Assembly (NCBI RefSeq): GCF_963675165.1
Contig: NC_087390.1
Coordinates: 1 to 64,000 of the forward strand
Reading direction: 5' to 3'
Source of the DNA: Halichondria panicea
Lineage: Eukaryota > Porifera > Demospongiae > Suberitida > Halichondriidae
DNA: 64,000 nt
The notes under the pieces are model-generated. The model was not told the origin of the DNA, did not search any database, and worked only from the letters and a program-made list of their open reading frames with translations. The number at the start of each line of letters is the position of its first letter. Position 1 is the stretch's first letter. A program made the position numbers and the translations under genes. This document shows positions 13,205 to 23,600 of the stretch, in pieces.

Positions 13205-14194
13205 CTACGACTGCCTATTGACTGGTTTACTGCCTCTGCGACCTTGTGCACACTGTGGACAGAACCACTTGCCCTTGGGTTTGGACGTGAGATTCACACA
13301 CTGGAAGTGGAACCATTCAATGGAACACTGCAAGAACAACATACAATGATAACAACACACCAAGAGTACAACTCTTACATCATCATTGTCACAACCGATC
13401 ATCTCTCCAAAGGAAACTTGCTGACATAGACAGTAGGTTGGTTCATTGGGGTCTAAAGGTTGTGAAGAGAGGTCAGGCATAGGTACAGCAGGTACCGGTG
13501 GAGAAGACTCATCAACACTAGCCACCAGCCCTCCAGGAGTAGGAGCAGGAACAGTACTAGTCCTGTGTGGGGAGGAAGCTAACACACACACACACACACA
13601 CACACTCACTTCTTCCTGATGGTCTTGATCTTCTTCTTGGCAGATCGTGCATTGTTGGGAGTGTCCTCATCATTGCACAGATCAACAGGACGCACTCTCT
13701 TAGTACCTGTATACCAAAGAGTGGTTACTATGGACACAAGAATGGTTGCGCTAGGTACCTGAGGAACGCTTTGCAGAGCTGATGATTCCACTCAATTTTT
13801 TGCCAGACGTCAACACTTTTTGAGCATGATAAAATTCGTCTATTGTTGAGGAGCTATCGACAGCTTTCTGTTTCTGGAGCAGCTGTTGTTCATAATCGTC
13901 CACCTACACAGACAACATGTGTATGGGTGGGTGGATGGTATGAGTGTGCTCACTGTCTCCAGCAATCGGGAAGAAACTTGAAGCTTTCGATTCCCCAAAT
14001 CTCTAATGAGCAAAAGCTTGCTCTGTAGTCTTCTAAACAACACAACTTGTTGCCCCTCATCACCACTATTGTGCACAGCCACAGACAACAGTGTCTTGAG
14101 ACTCTTTACATCTTCTACAGCACCTGCACAAACAGAAGTAACTAACACCACCACTACTACTGCACTGGTACTGTGGCCTACCTCTAGACTCCAT
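13205..14194 (-). CDS. ING-family chromatin reader (PHD finger), probably 5'-truncated
   Basis: This is an inhibitor-of-growth family protein, a reader of H3K4me3 in histone acetyltransferase or deacetylase complexes (nucleus). Exons: 14194-14182, 14123-13954, 13903-13759, 13706-13610, 13562-13379 and 13327-13205. They sum to 244 codons in phase (243 aa). The C-terminal PHD finger shows the C4-H-C3 pattern: YCLC, IGC, the Cys opening the last exon, FHFQC, then FCPQC. The stretch GEMIGCDND and the KPKGKWFCP motif are characteristic of ING proteins. A basic segment ([13 protein letters not shown]) fits the nuclear localisation region. The N-terminal helical part resembles ING1/2 (around [18 protein letters not shown]), but the usual first helices are missing. 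The only start I can place is a 13-nt exon coding MESR, which abuts a subtelomeric repeat fragment starting at 14197. The gene may therefore have lost its 5' exons or use an unseen upstream exon. Confidence 0.85.
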
Positions 14195-14196
14195 TT

Positions 14197-14780
14197 GGGC
14201 AATATTGCTCTGTTCCGATTTCTAAATCCCATGCCTTCAGGACTACCGATACCGCAACGCGATGGCAGGATCCCAAAAGCAAGGAATCTAGAAATCAAAC
14301 AGAGGCTATACTGTCAAGTTTTCCCAAAGGTAAGGATCGCTCAAGACGCTCGACTTGCTGATCATACAACAGGTCAACAGGGTCACAGCTAGTCCCTAAG
14401 GCAGGGCCTAGCACAGGCTCTACATCACCCTGAGGCATGATCCCAACTGTACAAAGCTCTAATCAGTACTAACCTAGATACAAAGATAATGGGCCACCTG
14501 CCATGCACACAAGCTCAAAGCTATTTAATAATTAACACACAGTAACTTACCCACTGGAATAGGTAGCACTCAATGGAGGTCTCCTCCTGTTCAAGTGGCA
14601 GGATGATGGAGTGGTTGGTTGGTCCATTGTATGGTGGGACTCCCTCCGTTGCACATGAAGAGAGAGAGATCGAGAGGGATAGAATAGTAGCCATGCAGCC
14701 ATACACGTACACAGCTACAAGCATATTTAAAGCGCAGCACTCGAACTCATAGTAAGTGGGCAGGGCTATTCTTTGGGGAG
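14197..14780. repeat. Displaced fragment of the 0.7 kb subtelomeric unit
   Basis: This is highly similar to about 8147-8692 of the C array, from the word GGCAATATTGCTCTGTTCC to GGGGCTATTCTTTGGG. It lies between the ING-type gene (minus) and INF2 (plus), exactly where a divergent promoter would be. Its right end coincides with the right end of the last C-array unit, whereas its left end is internal to the unit. Confidence 0.93.
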
Positions 14781-14939
14781 ATTGCTTATTTTTTACACGC
14801 TAGCATAATTATTCTGTGTACTGTACCGCAACATTATTATGCTAATAATTTGTGGGCGGGGCTGCAATACATAAGGCCTGTGGTCCATTGCATTAGGCAG
14901 TAGTATAGTAAAATACAGTTTGCAAGCTACAGATTTAAT

Positions 14940-17092
14940 ATGTCTTGGTCAATAGCAAGGAAGAAGCTGCAAGAGAGTCCGTTGCTGGGTTACCGGGAGC
15001 GTGGTGACAGCTTACCAGGCAAGGCTGGAGGGGGCAGTTTAGAAGGTGCTGATGCAGAGCTCTGTATTTCACTGCTCGAGAGAGGTCTCAACTTCACTGG
15101 TCTCAAGCATCGCATCCGCACTGCCAACCAAGAATGGGTCGAGCAGTTTCTGGTAGCAGGAGGTATGTCTGGCATCTTCACTGCACTGGAGAGTCTCGGG
15201 CAGAAGGGTTTCTCTAGTCTAACTGATGCATTGAGGCAACTGGAGTGTGTTGGATGTGTGAAAGCTATCATGAACAATCGGTTTGGGTTGGAGTTTATCA
15301 TTGCATCTCCAGGAGAAGGATTTGTCAACAAACTTGCTCAAGGTGAGGGCCGGCTAGGGGATGGTGTGTGTGTGCACAGTGATAATGAATGTATTGTGTT
15401 ATTGAATGGCTTTATATAATTATAGAGCTGGACACTAATAATGGTCTAGTTAAGACCCAAGTGTTGGAGCTGCTGAGTGCTCTGTGTTTGTACTCTGCAC
15501 CCGGCTATCAGCTGGCAATGGACGCTCTCGATGATTACAAGGTAGTTTTATTAATAGTGTCGCTTTATTGAGTGTGTGTGTGTGTGTGTGTGTGCAGCGT
15601 ATCAAAGGTCATGGCTATCGCTTCAGTCTCTTGGTACAAGAGCTTCGTTGTAGTGAGACTGAAGAGTATTGTGCGTGTGTGCTTGCCTTCATTAATTGCA
15701 TCCTGAGTGGAGCTAAGGACCTCACAAGCAGAGTCAAGCTAAGAAACGAACTTATAGGTACGTGCATGCAGTACGTGTTCATTGGATAGTTTGTTTTGTC
15801 TTATTGTGTGATGTGATTACTCCCTCATGTGCGTGTGCAGCATTGCAGCTCTTGGAGGTCCTATCACCATGGCGACATACAGAGGACGAGGGATTGGGTA
15901 CACAGTTAGAAGTGTTTCATGAGTCACGTTCTGATGATGATGATCAGATGACCATGCCTGGAAGTGTGGACATCAGCTCACACGAGGATCTCTTTAATGC
16001 TCTCTATGCCAAGGTCTGGACACTCCCACACATTATAATTATGTTTACTTGTTCCCCTAATCATGCATATTGCAGGTATGCAATACTCCCAGTGCTTTGC
16101 CCTTCTTGCACATTCTGCAAAGCCTCATGTTATTGGACAGAGACACACAACATGCTACTCTAGTCTGGGAAGCTATGGAATCCTTCACACAACGTGTTGT
16201 CCTAATGGAGACTCCAGACATATCAGCTGAAAAAGCACAAGAAGTGAGCATTGCTAGTTTAAGAAAGGCACTACAAGCAGAGAGCGACAGAGACACCACC
16301 ACTGACACTACTACTACCAGTGGTGAGCTCTATGCACGAGTGTGTATGGTGTGTATCTTTAGCTCTTCCAGGAGGAGCACCACCCCCTCCACCCCCTCCA
16401 CCAGGACTAGGAGGAGCACCACCCCCTCCACCACCTCCTCCACCAGGACTAGGAGGAGCACTGCCCCCTCCACCCCCTCCACCAGGACTAGGAGGAGCAC
16501 CGCCCCCTCCACCACCTCCTCCACCAGGACTAGGAGGAGCACCGCCCCCTCCACCACCTCCACCAGGACTAGGAGGAGCTCCGCCCCCTCCACCCCCACC
16601 ACCAGGACTAGGAGGAGCACCGCCCCCTCCACCACCTCCACCAGGACTAGGAGGAGCACCACCCCCTCCTCCCCCACCACCAGGACTAGGAGGAGCACTG
16701 CCCCCTCCACCAGGTGAATATATTCATTCATATTTCTCTCATCTGATATTCTTCCATGCATGTACAGGGGCACCTCCCTTTAGTGTGGCTAGTCTGGCTA
16801 CTACACTTTTTGAGCAGGCAAGACATCATAAACCAAAGAAAGTTATGCGTAAACTAAACTGGGTGAAGGTTGCCAAGACGACAGCATCTGGTCCAACAAC
16901 TCTGTGGCATCAGACAGTGTCAGGGACGACGGGGTTAAAGGTCAACATTGACCCGGAGGGTGTTGAGAGTTTGTTTGCTCAAGCCGTTATTAAAAAGAAG
17001 ACCAAAACTGAGGAGGCAGGAGAAAAAGAGAAGAAGAAATCAGCAGTTGTACGTTTAGTAGCTATAAAAGTTATAATTATACTGTGACACTG

Positions 17093-17139
<47 letters not shown>

Positions 17140-20100
17140 TAGGTGTCCCTATTGGACCAAAAGGCCAGTCTCAATGTCAACATCTTCCTCAAGCAATTCA
17201 AGAGGTGTGTGCTACTATAGACATGCTGTGTGTACTAGCTGCTCCCCTGCTATATAGACATGCTGTGTGTACTAGCTGCTCCCCTACTATATAGACATGC
17301 TGTGTGTACTAGCTGCTCCCCTACTATATAGACATGCTGTGTGTACTAGCTGCTCCCCTGCTATATAGACATGCTGTGTGTACTAGCTGCTCCCCTGCTA
17401 TATAGACATGCTGTGTGTGTACTAGCTGCTCCCCTTGCAGTGATAATGTGTCCATTGTGAACATGATTGCTGATGGTGACTTGAACAGGATAAGCCTGGA
17501 TCAACTCAAAGCTCTGGAGAAAATGCTACCAGACACTGGGCAGGTGTGCGTGGGTGGGTGGGTGCTGTTGACTATGTCAGTTAGCTTGCTAGCTGTTAAT
17601 AGGACAGCAGTGGTGTTAGTAGTAGCTGGTCATTCCTTGTGTGCAGGTGGAGACAATCAAAGGCTATTCTGGTGACCCAGCATTATTAGGGCTGGCAGAA
17701 GACTTCTTCAGGAAACTCCTCAAAGTCAAAATGTGAGCTCAATAATAACAATAACAATATTGCCAAGGTTTCCCAGGAAAAGGTTCCCTCTTATAATAGC
17801 TAGTGTCTTCTGTTTGTGTGTGCATTACATTCCTGGCCCTCTGCTGCTAATGCAAGGCACAGCAGGACACTGATACTAATTGCTGTGGCTTCACAATAAT
17901 ATAATTGTGTAGGTACCCTTTGAGAATAGAAGCCATGCAGTTGCGTTTAGAATTTCGTGAAAAGCTGGAGGATTTGCGACCTGCAATTGCAACACTAGAC
18001 AAGGCCATCTCAGAGCTGCTCTCTTGCTCCACTCTCTCTGACCTCTTCTATATTGTACTAGTGACTGGGAACATCATTAATGGAGTAAGTGTTGTCCTGT
18101 ACACTGTCTACCAACTATTCAAACTGTGTGTGTGTGTGCAGGGTGGTAGAGCTGGGGATGCTTATGGCTTTACTGTGTCATCTCTTTCAAGACTTAAAGA
18201 CACCAAATCCAACACACCCAGGCTCTCTCTGCTGCACTACATTGCTCAGGTGAGGATGATAGCGACAGACATGTGTGGTTGTTAGAACCTCCCCCATTGG
18301 GTTTTGTGGGCTCAGGCTGTCAACATCAGTTGATTGGGTGTGACAGATACGTGGGACTATATTCATGGAAAGTGGAATCTGATATTCCTCTTATTGTGCA
18401 TTGTTGGCATGAATTCACCATTATTAGTAACTATAACAGGATACATTGTCTATATTGTCTGGTGTCAATGGAAGTTATTTGTTTTTCTAATGAGAACTCT
18501 TCATAACTCTAAAGTGCTTCCTAGGAAGTACTGCATGTTATGCTTTAGCTCTAATCAACACACATACCTTTAGCTCTAATCAACACACATACCTTTCCCT
18601 TCATAAATCCATTAACAATAATTGCTCATACACACTGTAGCTGTGCGAAGACCAAGCTCCAGAGCTGCTCACATTACAAGAGCAACTACCCAACCTGGAG
18701 AAGGCCAGCAGGTAAACACACACACTGCCATTGGTGGTGGACTCATGCTATGACTATGAATAGGGTATCTCCTGATTATTTGACTGGACAAGTGAATGAG
18801 ATTAAAACAAAGGTCAAGAAAATCAAAGACAAAACTAAGAAAGCTCCAGACGACCTTAAAGCTCAGCTCAAAGCATTCCTAGCCGTGAGTGCAGAGGCTA
18901 TACTCTCCAATTACCCATCATGCTCTTATAATATTACAGGAATCTGAAGCCATACTCTCGGAGCTACAGGGCAGTCTGGATAGTGTGAGTGGGCGTATGA
19001 AAGAGACTGCTGCTTATTTCTGTCAAGACTCAAAATTCAAACTTGAGGAAATGCTCAAAGAATTACTAGGGTTTACACGAGAGGTGGCAAATGCTCTCAA
19101 GGTATCATTACACACCCCACCCCCCACACACACACATACCCCACCCCCCACACACACACAGGAAAACCATCAGCGTGTCATACTGGAGGAAAAAAGACGA
19201 AAGAGAGAAGAGCAAAAGAAAGCAGCCCACGAGGCCCGACAAAGGAAGCTAGGGGTCGAAGGCCGTGACCCCAGCCCACCCCCTGATGAACCCGAGTGTA
19301 TCATAGATAACCTGCTCAAGGAGATACGCGCTGGAACTAGTCTGAAGCAGACCAATCGAGTGACAGTACGTAAGAGGAAGACCTCTTCCCATCTCAAGCA
19401 AGAGGACCTGGCTAAACTGACAGTGATAGTAGGACAAGCTGCCACACACCCACGCTCATTAACATCCACAGAGGCTACAAAGATTGAAATAAATGTTGAA
19501 GCACCTGTCCCCACAGGAGATGATGATGTTTTCGTTGCTCCATCCAATCAGAATGCCCCTCAACTCCAGGCGTCCAATCAAAATGAAAAACACTTAAGCA
19601 AAGATACTGTTGCATCAGAGTCGTCCAATCAAAATGGAGAGTCTGTGGCGTCCAATCAGAATGGAGAGTCTGTGGCATCCAATCAGAATGGAGGGGCTGT
19701 GGCGTCCAATCAGAATGGAGGGGCTGTGGCGTCCAATCAGAATGGAGAGTCTGTGGCGTCCAATCAGAATGTAGAGACTGTGGCGTCCAATCAGAATGTA
19801 GAGACTGTGGCGTCCAATCAGAATGGAGAGTCTGTGGCGTCCAATCAGAATGTAGAGACTATGGCGTCCAATCTGAATGTAGAGACTGTGGCGTCTAATC
19901 AGAATGGAGAGTCTGTGGCGTCCAACCAGAATGGAGAGTCTGTGGCGTCCAATCAGAATGGAGGGGCTGTGGCGTCCAATCAGAATGGAGGGACTGTGGT
20001 CAATGGCGACTCTAAAGACCAGGTGTGTGTGTGTGTTACCAGGAGTGTATGAAGAGGAGTATGCGACTCCCACGCACATTCCATTCTACATCCCGGACTG

Positions 20101-20515
20101 AATCCGTCACTAACACTTGTAGTTGTGTAAACTGTTAGCCATGAATAAAATTAAATGTGGGCTGAAGGTACAAACCACAGCAGACCATGTGTCATTTTTA
20201 ACTAACCCTAGCACCCACTTAAGATGAGGTCTGATAGTGACGGTGGTATGACTACTCATACCGGAACCTGGTTTACACTACAACTCCTCTTCGTACACTC
20301 CTGGTGTTACTTATGTACTGTGTGCTCAATCATCCTTCCCTACTGTACTGCAGGTTGTTGAGAGAGTGACTGGGAAGCTGCTCAAGCGTGATATGTGTGC
20401 TGGACTGGCTGCACTCACTGCCGTAGCCCTCTCTCTAGTACCAGAGGGTTGTCATGCTGTCAGTATCCATAGCAACCACCCCACCAAGAACGACCAGGAC
20501 AGTACAACTCTCTAA
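14940..20515 (+). CDS. INF2: Inverted formin 2 (INF2-type formin)
   Basis: This is an actin nucleator, elongator and severing formin that in animals acts on the ER surface and in mitochondrial fission. Seventeen exons: 14940-15342, 15426-15541, 15598-15757, 15841-16013, 16076-16322, 16363-16713, 16768-17048, 17143-17204, 17441-17543, 17647-17732, 17913-18084, 18142-18249, 18641-18711, 18764-18884, 18940-19101, 19162-20022 and 20354-20515. They join in phase to 1213 codons (1212 aa; vertebrate INF2 is similar in size). Residues 1-366 form the DID/armadillo domain ([26 protein letters not shown]). FH1 at about 367-485 is a polyproline repeat [13 protein letters not shown]2 at about 490-880 contains [14 protein letters not shown]2/DAD-like motif follows at about 918-937 ([19 protein letters not shown]), typical of INF2. 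The tail has about 14 copies of a 9-aa repeat SNQNGESVA and a hydrophobic C-terminal segment ([14 protein letters not shown]) that could replace the CAAX anchor of vertebrate INF2; that last point is inference. Confidence 0.93.
17205..17440. repeat. ~37-bp tandem repeat in INF2 intron 8
   Basis: Five to six copies of TATAGACATGCTGTGTGTAC followed by TAGCTGCTCCCCTGC fill the intron between the exons ending at 17204 and starting at 17441. The period is about 37 bp. It is not coding. Confidence 0.9.
19623..20003 (+). repeat. 27-nt coding minisatellite in INF2 tail
   Basis: Fourteen in-frame copies of a 27-nt unit encode SNQN(G/V)E(S/T)VA with variants SNQNGGAVA. Variants alternate in blocks, which points to unequal exchange. 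The region is predicted disordered, polar and acidic. Confidence 0.93.
20035..20310. mobile_element. MITE-like element with terminal inverted repeats in last INF2 intron
   Basis: The left arm at 20035-20060 (ACCAGGAGTGTATGAAGAGG) is matched in inverted orientation at 20283-20310 with a single mismatch over about 24 bp. Further imperfect inverted similarity lies inside (around CCGTCAC). The interior has no open frame. A short non-autonomous transposon is the likeliest reading, but I could not define a target-site duplication. Confidence 0.55.
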
Positions 20516-20666
20516 CACTGTAACACAGTAGAACATGAAAGCTAACATAGCTTTATTGATATTTAATTTGTTCTTTCAAATTTTTAATTCGTTTGATGAT
20601 AATTATTGACCTCGACATCCATACCAGTAAATGATTAATAATTAGAAATAGTTTGATTGTATATAA
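20516..20666. other. Convergent 3' interval INF2/GARS
   Basis: This is an A+T-rich interval of about 150 bp between the INF2 stop (plus) and the GARS stop (minus). Both 3' UTRs and polyadenylation signals must lie in or near it. No other gene is visible. Confidence 0.7.
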
Positions 20667-23600
20667 TTAGTTGGTAGATTCTTGTCCAGTGAAGAGTGGG
20701 TACTTCCCCTCCACTTGTTCCCATGTCATGTCACCATCCACTAGCCCACGCACCACCGAACACAAGTCACCCATCTGTGCAGTAGTGTATAAACACAAGA
20801 GTCAGCAAACACACACAGGCTATAGGTGCTCACACAGGTGCTCACATAGGCTCTAGGTACACACACAGGCTATAGGTGCACACACAGGCTATAGGTACAC
20901 ACACAGGCTATAGGTGCTCACACAGGCTATAGGTGCTCACACAGGCTATAGGTGCTCACACAGGTGCTTACACAGGCTATAGGTGCTCACACAGGCTATA
21001 GGTGCTCACACAGGTGCTCACACAGGCTATAGGTGCTCACACAGGCTATAGGTGCTCACACAGGTGCTTACACAGGCTATAGGTGCTCACACAGGCTATA
21101 GGTGCTCACACAGGTGCTCACACAGGCTATAGGTGCTCACACAGGTGCTCACACAGGCTATAGGTGCTCACACAGGCTATAGGTGCTCACACAGGTGCTC
21201 ACACAGGCTATAGGTGCTCACACAGGCTATAGGTACACACACAGGCTATAGGTGCTCACACAGGCTATAGGTGCACACACAGGCTATAGGTGCTCACACA
21301 GGTGCTCACACAGGCTATAGGTGCTCACACAGGCTATAGGTACACACAGGCTATAGGTGCTCACACAGGCTATAGGTGCTCACACAGGCTATAGGTACAC
21401 ACAGGCTATAGGTACACACACAGGCTATAGGTGCTCACACAGGCTATAGGTACACACACAGGCTATAGATACTCACACAGGCTATAGGTACACACACAGG
21501 CTATAGGTACACACGCAGGCTATAGGTGCTCACACAGGCTATAGGTACACACACAGGCTATAGGTGCTCACACAGGCTATAGGTACACACACAGGCTATA
21601 GGTACACACACAGGCTATAGGTGCTCACACAGGCTATAGGTACACACACAGGCTATAGGTGCTCACACAGGCTATAGGTACACACACAGGCTATAGGTGC
21701 TCACACAGGCTATAGGTACACACACAGGCTATAGGTACTCACACAGGCTTAGGTACACACACAGGCTATAGGTGCTCACACAGGCTATAGGTACACACAC
21801 AGGCTATAGGTACTCACACAGGCTATAGGTGCTCACACAGGCTATAGGTACACACACAGGCTATAGGTGCTCACACAGGCTATAGGTGCTCACACAGGCT
21901 ATAGGTACTCACACAGGCTATAGGTACACACAGGCTATAGGTACACACAGGCTATAGGTGCTCACACAGGCTATAGGTACTCACACAGGCTATAGGTACA
22001 CACAGGCTATAGGTACTCACACAGGCTATAGGTACACACACAGGCTATAGGTACACACACAGGCTATAAGTACTCACACAGGCTATAGGTACACACACAG
22101 GCTATAGGTACACACACAGGCTATAGGTACACACACAGGCTATAGGTACACACAGGCTATAGGTGCTCACACAGGCTATAGGTACACACAGGCTATAGGT
22201 GCTCACACAGGCTATAGGTACACGCAGGCTATAGGTGCACACACAGGCTATAGGTACACACAGGCTATAGGTACTCACACAGGCTATAGGTACACACAGG
22301 CTATAGGTACACACACAGGCTATAGGTACACACAGGCTATAGGTACACACAGGCTATAGGTGCACACAGGCTATAGGTACTCACACAGGCTATAGGTACA
22401 CACAGGCTATAGGTACACACACAGGCTATAGGTACACACAGGCTATAGGTACACACAGGCTATAGGTACACACAGGCTATAGGTGCACACAGGCTATAGG
22501 TACTCACACAGGCTATAGGTACACACAGGCTATAGGTACTCACACAGGCTATAGGTACACACACAGGCTATAGGTACACACACAGGCTATAAGTACTCAC
22601 ACAGGCTATAGGTACACACACAGGCTATAGGTACACACACAGGCTATAGGTACACACACAGGCTATAGGTACACACAGGCTATAGGTGCTCACACAGGCT
22701 ATAGGTACACACAGGCTATAGGTGCTCACGCAGGCTATAGGTACACGCAGGCTATAGGTGCACACACAGGCTATAGGTACACACAGGCTATAGGTACTCA
22801 CACAGGCTATAGGTACACACAGGCTATAGGTACACACACAGGCTATAGGTACACACAGGCTATAGGTACACACAGGCTATAGGTGCACACAGGCTATAGG
22901 TACTCACACAGGCTATAGGTACACACAGGCTATAGGTACACACACAGGCTATAGGTACACACAGGCTATAGGTACACACAGGCTATAGGTACACACAGGC
23001 TATAGGTGCACACAGGCTATAGGTACTCACACAGGCTATAGGTACACACAGGCTATAGGTACACACACAGGCTATAGGTACACACACAGGCTATAGGTAC
23101 ACACACAGGCTATAGGTACTCACACAGGCTATAGGTACACACACAGGCTATAGGTGCTCACACAGGCTATAGGTGCTCACACAGGCTATAGGTACACACA
23201 CAGGCTATAGGTGCTCACACAGGCTATAGGTACACACAGGCTATAGGTACACACACAGGCTATAGGTGCTCACACAGGCTATAGGTACACACACAGGCTA
23301 TAGGTGCTCACACAGGCTATAGGTACACACACAGGCTATAGGTACTCACACAGGCTTAGGTACACACACAGGCTATAGGTGCTCACACAGGCTATAGGTA
23401 CACACACAGGCTATAGGTACTCACACAGGCTATAGGTGCTCACACAGGCTATAGGTACACACACAGGCTATAGGTGCTCACACAGGCTATAGGTGCTCAC
23501 ACAGGCTATAGGTACTCACACAGGCTATAGGTACACACAGGCTATAGGTACACACAGGCTATAGGTGCTCACACAGGCTATAGGTACTCACACAGGCTAT

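Noticed and set aside
16320-16773. Overlapping frames in the polyproline region (RRSTTPST and LLLVLV types)
   Set aside because: They are shadow frames of the INF2 FH1 repeat. Only the GAPPPPPP frame joins neighbouring exons in phase.
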